The position numbers were made by a program, and so were the translations under genes. Shown here in pieces: positions 1 to 5,795 of a stretch of DNA of 5,848 bases; within the stretch, counting starts at the first letter, position 1; the number at the start of each line of letters is the position of its first letter. A model generated the notes under the pieces. It was given only the letters and a program-made list of their open reading frames with translations, had not been told where the DNA came from and searched no databases. Source of the stretch: an uncultured Clostridia bacterium (GTDB lineage Bacteria > Bacillota > Clostridia > Oscillospirales > Acutalibacteraceae); NCBI GenBank assembly GCA_946497265.1, contig CAMMKL010000144.1, forward strand, positions 1 to 5,848, in the 5' to 3' direction.

Positions 1-187
1 TGTATACAATTTTATCCGGGTATTTTTGGGCATATCCTTCACAGATTTCCGGCGTGCGGTCGGAGGAACAATCGTCCTGAATCACCAGCCGCCAGTCTTG
101 GAAGTGCTGTGCCAAAATAGAGTCAATCTGCTGGGCCACATAACGCTCACCGTTGTACACTGCCATTAAAATGTCAATCTGTGCCAC
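1..187 (-). CDS. Glycosyltransferase family 2, N-terminal part (runs off the left edge)
   Basis: Only the first 62 codons are in the window. The peptide begins (M)AQIDILMAVYNGERYVAQQI and continues with an LVIQDDCSSDRT segment at about residues 34-45. This is the classic start of a GT-A fold family 2 glycosyltransferase: the first beta strand with the YNGE motif (residues 11-14), then the nucleotide-binding DD-x-SSD-x-T motif (D38, D39, S41, S42, D43). The pattern is closest to the RfbG/rhamnosyltransferase-like branch, but donor and acceptor cannot be read from the N-terminus. The GTG at 187 is chosen because AGGTGA/GGAG lies just upstream and the beta strand starts right after it; the next internal ATG (residue 8) would cut into that strand. 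It starts 4 nt after the stop of the upstream GT2 gene, so it is almost certainly co-transcribed. It should act in the cytoplasm on a lipid-linked sugar chain. The family is firm; the specificity is inference. Confidence 0.9.
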   Translation of the reverse strand, partial: MAQIDILMAVYNGERYVAQQIDSILAQHFQDWRLVIQDDCSSDRTPEICEGYAQKYPDKIVY

Positions 188-191
188 TTTT

Positions 192-1049
192 TCACCTGCT
201 CCGTTTTGCTTTCATGCGCGTCAGGGCATATTTCCCCCACACGCCGCAATAGACCAGCATGGTCACTGGGAAAGGGTATTTCCCGCGATAATGCTTATTA
301 TAAAATAGGATCATCGCGTGATAAAAGTGATAGATCACGGTTTTTGATTTGGTATGTAGGCCGCTCTGCCCTTTCAGATGGGTCATGGCAGCGTCTGCGT
401 AATACACCACCGCATACCCTTTCTGCCGGATCCGGTAGCAAAGGTCCAAATCCTCCCCATACATAAAAAACGCCTCGTCAAAACCGCCCACCTCTTCCAG
501 AACAGAGCGGGGGGCAAGCAGGAAAGAACCGGACACCGCATCCACCTCATTGGTTTTGTCTTCCGGTAAAAACGTCTGGCGGTACGCCCCATACTTCCGG
601 CTTTCCGGGTGTTTTTTGTCCAGCCCCAGATAATAGTATAGAGCGGAAGACGGCGTAGGGAATCCCCGTTTGCAGCCGTGGTCCAAACTGCCGTCCGCCA
701 GCAGGGTGCGGATACCAAGCGCACCCACCTTTGGGTGTTCCCGCAGATAAGCCACGCTTTGGTCGAGCGCCCCATCGTGCAGGATGGTATCCGAGTTTAA
801 AAACAGGATGTATTCCCCCTGCGCTTTGGATGTTCCGATGTTGCAGGCGTGGCCGAACCCCCGGTTTTCCACGCCTGCAACAATCGTCTGATGAGGCATT
901 TCCTTTTGATACACACGCGTTTGATCGGTCGAATTGTCCACCACAATGGTTTCATAAGATATACAATGAGTCGTACGGATAATGGATTCCACTGTTTGTT
1001 TCGTCAATTCCGGCGTATTGTGGTTGATGATAATAATGGAAAGCTCCAT
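192..1049 (-). CDS. Glycosyltransferase family 2, WbbL/rhamnosyltransferase-like
   Basis: 285-residue cytoplasmic GT2 enzyme predicted to transfer a sugar, possibly rhamnose from dTDP-rhamnose, onto the lipid-linked primer made by the upstream transferase. Visible motifs: first strand IIIINHNTPEL (residues 5-15), VVDNSTD (36-42), NRGFGHACNIG (62-72), the FLNSDT metal/nucleotide motif (83-88), a DAVSGSFLLAPR segment (170-181), the acceptor-side GGFDEAFFMYGEDLDLCYRI (188-207; E199-D200 is the likely catalytic pair), and H-x-x-G-x-S (224-229). This set is typical of the WbbL/GlcNAc-PP-lipid rhamnosyltransferase group. The frame is open farther upstream, to 1142, but that part lies inside the preceding gene. 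The ATG at 1049 has an ideal AAGGAG 6 nt upstream and begins directly with the first beta strand. The gap to the preceding gene is 10 nt, and that gene's TAA sits within this ribosome-binding region, so translational coupling is likely. The family is certain; rhamnose specificity is inferred. Confidence 0.93.
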   Translation of the reverse strand: MELSIIIINHNTPELTKQTVESIIRTTHCISYETIVVDNSTDQTRVYQKEMPHQTIVAGVENRGFGHACNIGTSKAQGEYILFLNSDTILHDGALDQSVAYLREHPKVGALGIRTLLADGSLDHGCKRGFPTPSSALYYYLGLDKKHPESRKYGAYRQTFLPEDKTNEVDAVSGSFLLAPRSVLEEVGGFDEAFFMYGEDLDLCYRIRQKGYAVVYYADAAMTHLKGQSGLHTKSKTVIYHFYHAMILFYNKHYRGKYPFPVTMLVYCGVWGKYALTRMKAKRSR

Positions 1050-1059
1050 GGATTTCTCC

Positions 1060-2469
1060 TTATTTTTTCCGCCGGGCGGCTTTTTTTCCGGGTTTGTTAA
1101 ATAGGCCCAGCCCATCCTCTGGGGTAAGCGTCCCATCCTCAATCCCTTCGCTGCTTTCCGGGATAAACAGCACCTTGACCGTCATCAGCAAAATTTTCAG
1201 ATCAAGCAGCAGGGAATAGCGTTCAATGTAAAGCAGATCCAGCTTGAGCTTATCGTGTGGGATGGTATTGTATTTACCCAGAATCTGGGCGTACCCGGTC
1301 AACCCCGCCTTTACTCGCAGACGGTAATTGAATTCCGGCATGGTTTCCTCGTATTGCCGGGCGATTTCCGGCCGTTCCGGGCGCGGGCCAATGATGGACA
1401 TTTCCCCCCGGATAACGTTGAGAAGCTGAGGCAGCTCGTCCAGCCTGGTGCGGCGCAAAAAGGAGCCTACCCGGGTAATCCGGTCGTCGTGACGGGTTGC
1501 CAGGCGCGCTACGCCGTCTTCCTCTGCATTTACCCGCATGCTGCGGAATTTGCAGATCAAAAATTCCCTTCCGCCCCTTGTCAGGCGCTTTTGGCGGAAG
1601 AATACCGGCCCTCCGTCCTCTATTTTGATGGCCAAGGCAATCCCCAGCATCAAAGGGGACAGCAGGAGCACTGCCGGGATCGAAATCAGCAAATCCATCG
1701 CGCGCTTGAGCATACGCTGATCGGGCGCCAGGCCATTGTTGCGGCACAAATACAGCGGCGTATCGAATAGATGGAGCTTATCCGCGCCGCCGATGATGAT
1801 GTCGGTGATATTGGGGGTCATATAGACCCGGATGGAGTGCCCGTAGCAATACTTTAAAATCTGGTTGCGCATTTCAGCCCGCACATCGCAAAGCACCACT
1901 GCCTCGTAGGGCGCAATGCGTTCAATGATATTCTCAAAGCTTTCGCTGCTGCTCACAACAGCACAGATCAGATACTTATCATACCGTTTGCTCATCTTAT
2001 AAATGAGCCGGGTGGCCGCCTGGCTTCCGTATATCATTATCATCCGGCGGGATGGAAAGAGTTTAAAGTAAAGCCGGTTGGCCGCATAGGCCCACAGCAC
2101 CACATAAGCTACCTGCGCCGCACTCATTATCATCAAGGGGAGGGGTGAGAGCATTTGCCGCCCCAGCAAACAGATCTGGCAGTAGGCCACCAAATTGCCG
2201 AAAACAATTACCAATACCTGGGAATAAATAATCTCCGACACGCGCAGGTCCCCGATCCGGTAGCCGCCGTACACGCGGGCCAGAATATGGAGCAAAACTG
2301 CGTAAAGGAAAATAATCACGACATCCCCCCACCCGTAAAAAGGTTCGGGGATCACCCCGCTATAGAAACGGAGCCAAACAAAACAGAATACACCGGCATG
2401 GGCAAACAAAACGGCCATGCTGATGAAAAACATAATAAACCGCTTGTAATAATTATATTTTTTAAGCAA
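1060..2469 (-). CDS. Polyprenyl-phosphate sugar-1-phosphate transferase (priming glycosylphosphotransferase, CpsE/WcaJ type)
   Basis: 469-residue membrane enzyme that transfers a sugar-1-phosphate from a UDP-sugar to undecaprenyl phosphate, the committed first step of exopolysaccharide or capsule assembly. The N-terminus has about four hydrophobic segments (near residues 11-33, 48-66, 79-102, 109-130), followed by a nucleotide-fold-like middle domain (about 140-240). The C-terminal bacterial sugar transferase domain (about 253-440) begins with the re-entrant hydrophobic helix containing P265. It continues with KFRSMRVNAE (307-316), the catalytic DE pair in RLDELPQLLNVIRGEMS (D344, E345), SIIGPRPERP (358-367) and GLTGYAQILG (389-398). 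Length and order match full-length PglC-superfamily proteins of the WcaJ/WbaP group. The sugar (glucose, galactose or an acetamido sugar) cannot be told from sequence. The start is a TTG behind GGTGGTGATC; the next ATG (residue 13) would remove the basic N-terminal tail and part of the first membrane segment, and has no good ribosome site. The C-terminus is a lysine/arginine-rich tail. First gene of the operon. Confidence 0.93.
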   Translation of the reverse strand: MLKKYNYYKRFIMFFISMAVLFAHAGVFCFVWLRFYSGVIPEPFYGWGDVVIIFLYAVLLHILARVYGGYRIGDLRVSEIIYSQVLVIVFGNLVAYCQICLLGRQMLSPLPLMIMSAAQVAYVVLWAYAANRLYFKLFPSRRMIMIYGSQAATRLIYKMSKRYDKYLICAVVSSSESFENIIERIAPYEAVVLCDVRAEMRNQILKYCYGHSIRVYMTPNITDIIIGGADKLHLFDTPLYLCRNNGLAPDQRMLKRAMDLLISIPAVLLLSPLMLGIALAIKIEDGGPVFFRQKRLTRGGREFLICKFRSMRVNAEEDGVARLATRHDDRITRVGSFLRRTRLDELPQLLNVIRGEMSIIGPRPERPEIARQYEETMPEFNYRLRVKAGLTGYAQILGKYNTIPHDKLKLDLLYIERYSLLLDLKILLMTVKVLFIPESSEGIEDGTLTPEDGLGLFNKPGKKAARRKK

Positions 2470-2476
2470 GTATCGT

Positions 2477-2486
2477 GATCACCACC
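2477..2486 (-). promoter_or_regulatory. Ribosome binding site that fixes the TTG start of the priming transferase
   Basis: On the minus strand the bases GGTGGTGATC end 7 nt before the TTG at 2469. They match the extended anti-Shine-Dalgarno complement GGAGGTGATC at nine of ten positions. This supports the TTG as the real start, although the GG-GG core lies somewhat farther from the start codon than usual. No comparable site precedes the ATG at codon 13. Confidence 0.6.
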
Positions 2487-2548
2487 GTCCCGTTGACTGC
2501 CCTCTAACGAACATACCCATCAGCGATACACCAGGGTATATTTTTTAT

Positions 2549-2577
2549 ATTTTATCATTATACCCCTTAAAAAGCAA
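2549..2577 (-). promoter_or_regulatory. SigA-type promoter of the polysaccharide operon
   Basis: On the minus strand, TTGCTT (2577-2572) and TAAAAT (2554-2549) are separated by exactly 17 bases, a good housekeeping-sigma arrangement. A second, perfect TATAAT (2562-2557) lies inside the spacer, 8 bp upstream of the first -10, but its own -35 position reads only CTCAAA. Either or both could be used. Transcription would begin near 2542-2550, giving a leader of roughly 70-80 nt before the TTG start. The region is strongly AT-rich compared with its flanks, as expected of a promoter. Prediction from consensus only. Confidence 0.6.
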
Positions 2578-2681
2578 GCTTTGAGCCTGTGCGTAAGATG
2601 CAGGGCCGTATATCGCTGCTTCTGACGCCTGATTCCAATCAGTCTTTTTCATGAAACCCCAATCTGCTCTCACGAAAGCGA

Positions 2682-3536
2682 TTACTTTTTTCGGTACGCC
2701 AGCAGCTCAAAATGCGCCAGTGTTTGAAAAACATCCAGGCTGTGCAACCGTTCATACTCCTCACGGCCGGTCTTGTAATAATAGGGCGTCATTTTGAATA
2801 GGTCGTCAATGTCTTCCCGTGTTTTTAAAGAAAGGAGCTCTCGCACGGTCCTACGTTCTTCCAGAAAAAAATTTTCCAACGCAAATGCCTTTACCTCATT
2901 TTTATATGCCTCTTGATAAACAAACTCTTTAAGCTCCCACAAATGCCCTTCTCCAGGGATCACCAACAGCATAACGCCTTGCGGCGCGAGCACACGCTCG
3001 ATTTCCGGCTGATAGTAAGGGGCGAACAGGTTCAAGACCATCCCGCAGGAAGCATCGGCTACCGGCAGGCGAAATACGCTCGCCACCGCAAAGGAGATTC
3101 CCCGGTTCCGTTTGGCCGCCTTGTCAACCGCCGTTTTGGAAATATCCACCCCCAGAATATTGGGCGCACCTCCTTGTTCCTCCAAATAACGGAAAATCCC
3201 GTCGGTATAATAGCCTTCCCCACATCCGGCGTCAAGGATCCGGCTCTTCTCGGACGGCAAAAAGGACTCCGCCATGCGGCAGACTTCCCGCAAAAGCGGC
3301 TCATAGTACCCCTTCTCCAAAAAGCGTCGGCGCGCTTCCACCATTAGCTTGTTGTCACCCGGCTGCTGGGAGTGCTTTTGGTTTGCCATCAGCAGATTGA
3401 GGTACCCGCTTTTGGCATAATCCACACAGTGGCCGTTTTCACAGCGACAGGAACCGCCTTGCTTTTGTAAAGGCTTCCCGCAGGTAGGGCAGATAAAAGC
3501 CGCGTATTCGATTTCCTTCTCTCTTGTTCCATCCAT
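2682..3536 (-). CDS. rlmA: 23S rRNA (guanine-N1)-methyltransferase, RlmA family
   Basis: 284-residue SAM-dependent methyltransferase expected to methylate N1 of a guanine in helix 35 of 23S rRNA: G745 for the RlmA(I) type of Gram-negatives, G748 for the RlmA(II)/TlrB type. The N-terminal zinc motif is intact: C16-x2-C19, then C32-x3-H36, followed by the family signature YAKSGYLNLL (40-49) and GDNKLMVEARRRFLEKGYY (60-78). The Rossmann domain shows motif I ILDAGCGEGYY (100-110), GVDISK (129-134) and the NLFAPYY segment (169-175), where E. coli RlmA has its APC-containing motif. Length is usual for the family (about 270-285). The ATG at 3536 is preceded by AGGAGG with a rather long 11-nt spacing; no other start fits. 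It stands alone: 212 bp separate it from the polysaccharide genes, which have their own promoter. In the RlmA(II) branch this modification affects macrolide (tylosin) response. Which guanine is modified here cannot be told by eye. Confidence 0.93.
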   Translation of the reverse strand: MDGTREKEIEYAAFICPTCGKPLQKQGGSCRCENGHCVDYAKSGYLNLLMANQKHSQQPGDNKLMVEARRRFLEKGYYEPLLREVCRMAESFLPSEKSRILDAGCGEGYYTDGIFRYLEEQGGAPNILGVDISKTAVDKAAKRNRGISFAVASVFRLPVADASCGMVLNLFAPYYQPEIERVLAPQGVMLLVIPGEGHLWELKEFVYQEAYKNEVKAFALENFFLEERRTVRELLSLKTREDIDDLFKMTPYYYKTGREEYERLHSLDVFQTLAHFELLAYRKK

Positions 3537-3629
3537 CGGGCGAAGCGCCTCCTACTTTTGCGAATTGATCGAGCCTTCTTCGGCCGGTCCCGTGAGCGTG
3601 CCGGAAGCCCGTGCCTTTTCCTATACGTT

Positions 3630-3635
3630 ATCATA
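3630..3635 (-). promoter_or_regulatory. Extended -10 element, likely rlmA promoter
   Basis: The minus strand reads TGGTATGAT, i.e. a TGn extension directly before the hexamer TATGAT (five of six matches to TATAAT). No convincing -35 hexamer lies 16-18 bases upstream, which is common for extended -10 promoters. Transcription would start near 3622, giving an untranslated leader of about 85 nt that is GC-rich and may fold. Consensus-based prediction only. Confidence 0.45.
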
Positions 3636-3690
3636 CCACAAAAAAGGTAAAACGGATAGATTTGGAGCTATGTTTTCTAAATATTTCTTT

Positions 3691-3717
3691 CTAAACGTCT
3701 ATTTTTTATGCGTTTAG
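3691..3717. repeat. Perfect inverted repeat, possible operator
   Basis: Arms CTAAACG (3691-3697) and CGTTTAG (3711-3717) are exact reverse complements separated by 13 bases. The left arm overlaps the second copy of a direct repeat TTTCTAAA (3674-3681 and 3688-3695, 14 bp apart). It lies about 55-80 bp upstream of the rlmA -10 and about 130-155 bp upstream of the plus-strand promoter candidate. Arm-centre spacing is 20 bp, about two helical turns, which would suit a dimeric regulator. No T-run follows on either strand, so it is not an intrinsic terminator. Functional role is inference. Confidence 0.4.
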
Positions 3718-3821
3718 CAGCACGCCGAATGCAGTCTACTGAAAAACAAAACGAAATTTATCCTTCTTATATATCACACCCTGCAAAACGTTATCAGCAA
3801 GTTCCCGGATTTCTTTGCTTG

Positions 3822-3850
3822 TTTTCAAATTCATCCATTTATGCTATCCT
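3822..3850 (+). promoter_or_regulatory. Weak candidate promoter for the methionine enzyme
   Basis: TTTTCA (3822-3827), a 17-base spacer, and TATCCT (3845-3850) preceded by TGC, giving an extended TGn -10. The hexamers match consensus only partly. It would start transcription near 3857, about 54 nt before the ATG. Another TATCAT at 3851-3856 has no good -35. Low confidence. Confidence 0.28.
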
Positions 3851-3897
3851 TATCATAAAACCATTCTACTTTTCAATCAGTAAAATTACATCACATT

Positions 3898-3905
3898 GGA
3901 GTGAT
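3898..3905 (+). promoter_or_regulatory. Ribosome binding site selecting the ATG at 3911
   Basis: GGAGTGAT, close to the GGAGGTGAT consensus. GGAG ends 9 nt before the ATG at 3911. The in-frame TTG at 3905 lies within this motif, only 3 nt after GGAG, and is therefore not a plausible start. Confidence 0.7.
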
Positions 3906-3910
3906 TGACT

Positions 3911-5689
3911 ATGGCAACAAAACGATCTCCCCTTGTCGCCGACGGCGCTATGGGAACCTATTTTTCCACTCTGACCGGCTTGCCTACCTCCGAATGCGAA
4001 CGTTCAAACCTCACTTGTCCCGAAGTGATCGCTTCCATTCACCGCAGCTACCGGAACGCCGGGGCGCGCCTATTGCGCACCAATACCTTTTCCGCCAACA
4101 CCCGCGCGCTCGAATTGCCTCTGGATAAGGTGCTTTCCATCGTCCGGGCAGGATATGGAATCGCCGTAGCGGAAGCCGGAAGCGGCTGCCGCACAGCGGC
4201 GGACATCGGGCCAATCTATACCGATGGGGACGAAACCGCCGATCCCACAGAGGAATACTGCGCCATTGCCGACGCCTTTGCCGCCTGCGGCGCCGATTGT
4301 TTCCTGTTTGAAACCTTTGCGGAAGCGCGCCCCCTGCTTCCGGTTTTCGCCCATATCAAAGAGCAAAACCCCAACGCCGAAATCATGATATCTTTCTCCC
4401 TGGGACCGGACGGACGGAGCCGGAGCGGTATCCCGCTTGCCCGTCTGCTCAAGGATCTGGAACCATACCGTTCCCTGTTGGGAGTGGTAGGTCTCAACTG
4501 CGGCTGCGGTCCGACCCATTTGTATTCCCACGCCGCCGTTCTGTGCGCTTGGGCAAAACGCTACGGAATTGCGACCGCCGTACTGCCAAACGCCGGTTAC
4601 CCTTCCATGGAACACCAGCGCACGGTTTTTAATACTTCCCCCGCTTACTTCGCGGAAAAAACCGCTCAGATCGCCGCCTTGGGGGTAGATATGCTGGGCG
4701 GCTGCTGCGGCACCACGCCGGATCACATCGCACATCTGGCCCGCGCGCTGAAAACCCCTATTTCGCCCACTTCTCCGGCAGCTCCCCCCGACCCCCCTGC
4801 GTGCGTACGCCTGCCGAATCCCTTTGAACAGAAGCTTTCCGGAGAAAAATTTTTGATCGCCGCCGAGCTTGACCCGCCGTACGGGGCGGATGTAACCAAG
4901 TTAATCACCGCTTCTCACAGGCTGAAGGACGCCGGGGTGGATTTTGCGACGGTCTCCGACTCCCCCATGGCGCGGGCCAAGCTGGATTCCGTGGTATGCG
5001 CCGCCAGGATCCGGAGGGATACCGGGTTGGAAGTGTTGCCACACCTGTGCTGCCGGGATAAAAATGTGAACGCACTGCGTGCCACGCTGTTGGCCGCCCG
5101 GTGCGAAGGCATCCATGCAATCCTAGCCGTCACCGGGGATCATGTGCCTGAAGCCGACCGGGGTTATGTGAAACCCGTCTTCAACGTCAGTTCCATCAAG
5201 CTGATGGAACTCATCAGCCGAATGAACGCCGACGTCTTTTCCTCTTCCCCCCTCTTGGCTGGCGGGGCGCTCAACCCTGCGGTCAGCAATCCGGATGGGG
5301 AGCTGCTTCGGGTACAGCGGAAAATAGAGGCAGGCGCGCGCTTCTTTTTAACACAGCCTGTCTTTGAGGAAAAGGGGCTGGAACTGATTGACCGCGTTCG
5401 CGCGCTTGGCGCTCAGGTACTGGTGGGGATCATGCCGCTTGTCAGTTACCGGAACGCCAGCTATATGAGCAACGAGGTGCCGGGCATCCATGTGCCCGAC
5501 CAGTACCTCGCTCGTTTTTCACCCAATATGACGCGGGAGGAGGGAGCGCAAACCGGTATGCAGATTGCCGTAGAAATCGCCCGGTTCGCCCGGCCGCACG
5601 CGGACGGTTTCTACCTTATGACGCCGTTCAACCGTGCTGACATCACCTGCGGCATTGTGGAAATCCTGCGCCAAGAACGGCTTTTGTAA
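3911..5689 (+). CDS. Bifunctional homocysteine S-methyltransferase / methylenetetrahydrofolate reductase
   Basis: 592-residue cytoplasmic fusion linking one-carbon metabolism to methionine synthesis, like B. subtilis YitJ. Residues 1 to about 280 form the homocysteine S-methyltransferase barrel: DGAMGT (11-16), a TNTF segment, and the three expected zinc-ligand cysteines, C197 in GLNCGCGP and C265-C266 in GGCCGTTP. A proline-rich linker (about 281-302) leads to the FAD-dependent reductase barrel (about 305-590). There AAELDPP carries the catalytic glutamate E319, LAVTGDH (405-411) corresponds to the flavin-site LxLxGD motif, and FFLTQPVFE (478-486) carries the folate-binding glutamine Q482. 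The reductase half would make 5-methyl-THF from 5,10-methylene-THF; the other half would move a methyl group to homocysteine. No pterin-binding or cobalamin-binding domain is present, so the true methyl donor (methyl-THF, S-methylmethionine, or a separate corrinoid protein) is uncertain. The ATG is chosen over the TTG two codons earlier on ribosome-site spacing. Monocistronic, ending at its own terminator. Confidence 0.94.
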   Translation: MATKRSPLVADGAMGTYFSTLTGLPTSECERSNLTCPEVIASIHRSYRNAGARLLRTNTFSANTRALELPLDKVLSIVRAGYGIAVAEAGSGCRTAADIGPIYTDGDETADPTEEYCAIADAFAACGADCFLFETFAEARPLLPVFAHIKEQNPNAEIMISFSLGPDGRSRSGIPLARLLKDLEPYRSLLGVVGLNCGCGPTHLYSHAAVLCAWAKRYGIATAVLPNAGYPSMEHQRTVFNTSPAYFAEKTAQIAALGVDMLGGCCGTTPDHIAHLARALKTPISPTSPAAPPDPPACVRLPNPFEQKLSGEKFLIAAELDPPYGADVTKLITASHRLKDAGVDFATVSDSPMARAKLDSVVCAARIRRDTGLEVLPHLCCRDKNVNALRATLLAARCEGIHAILAVTGDHVPEADRGYVKPVFNVSSIKLMELISRMNADVFSSSPLLAGGALNPAVSNPDGELLRVQRKIEAGARFFLTQPVFEEKGLELIDRVRALGAQVLVGIMPLVSYRNASYMSNEVPGIHVPDQYLARFSPNMTREEGAQTGMQIAVEIARFARPHADGFYLMTPFNRADITCGIVEILRQERLL

Positions 5690-5748
5690 CCAAGTATGAC
5701 GGCCCTATATCCATCGCTTCCCAATCGAAAAGCAGATATTACACATGC

Positions 5749-5790
5749 AAAAAGCTTACCCCGTTATAGAGAATGGGGGTAAGCTTTTTT
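5749..5790. terminator. Strong intrinsic terminator, bidirectional
   Basis: A 14-bp perfect stem, AAAAAGCTTACCCC (5749-5762) and GGGGTAAGCTTTTT (5776-5789), with a 13-nt loop and a run of six T at 5785-5790 on the plus strand. On the minus strand the mirror-image T run makes it usable from the other side too. It lies 59 nt after the stop codon of the methionine enzyme and clearly ends that transcript; the symmetry suggests that a convergent gene may share it. Confidence 0.92.
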
Positions 5791-5795
5791 GATAG

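Larger units (their letters stand above)
3537..3910. other. Divergent intergenic region between rlmA and the methionine enzyme
   Basis: 374 bp without a credible gene. From left to right it holds the GC-rich rlmA leader with its AGGAGG site, the rlmA extended -10 (3630-3635), an AT-rich stretch with an inverted repeat and a direct repeat (about 3674-3717), and a presumed plus-strand promoter zone before the 3911 start. An open frame on the plus strand from 3708 has no ribosome site and no protein-like composition. I looked for SAM-I (S-box), T-box and cobalamin riboswitch core motifs on the plus strand and recognised none. Confidence 0.6.

Noticed and set aside
1050..1142. Upstream extension of the GT2 gene by 31 codons
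   Set aside because: It overlaps the 3' end of the priming transferase, adds a low-complexity basic/proline stretch unlike GT2 N-termini, and the ATG at 1049 has an ideal AAGGAG site.
1255..1770. 171-codon plus-strand open frame opposite the priming transferase
   Set aside because: Antisense to the conserved sugar-transferase domain; glutamine- and arginine-rich translation without family features.
2479..2520. Possible 13-residue leader peptide (MGMFVRGQSTGRW) on the minus strand before the TTG start
   Set aside because: No Shine-Dalgarno sequence before its ATG, no amino-acid run suggesting attenuation, and no terminator/antiterminator pair is visible in the leader.
2629..2650. Short hairpin CTGATTCCAATCAG followed by TCTTTTTC on the plus strand
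   Set aside because: The stem is only 5-6 bp with no GC-rich base, and no plus-strand gene ends upstream; it points the wrong way for rlmA, so it is not called a terminator.
3708..3908. 66-codon plus-strand open frame before the methionine enzyme gene
   Set aside because: No ribosome binding site before its ATG, lies in AT-rich intergenic DNA, composition is not protein-like, and it overlaps the real gene's ribosome site.
4070..4735. Long minus-strand open frame (221 codons) inside the methionine enzyme gene
   Set aside because: It is a shadow of a GC-rich reading frame; the plus-strand protein has clear family motifs throughout, while the antisense product has no recognisable domain.
5698..5722. 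Loose similarity between this stretch after the methionine enzyme and 2602-2625 before the polysaccharide promoter
   Set aside because: Only short identical words (such as TATATC) with indels between; no longer match, no boundary or repeat structure, so chance is sufficient.
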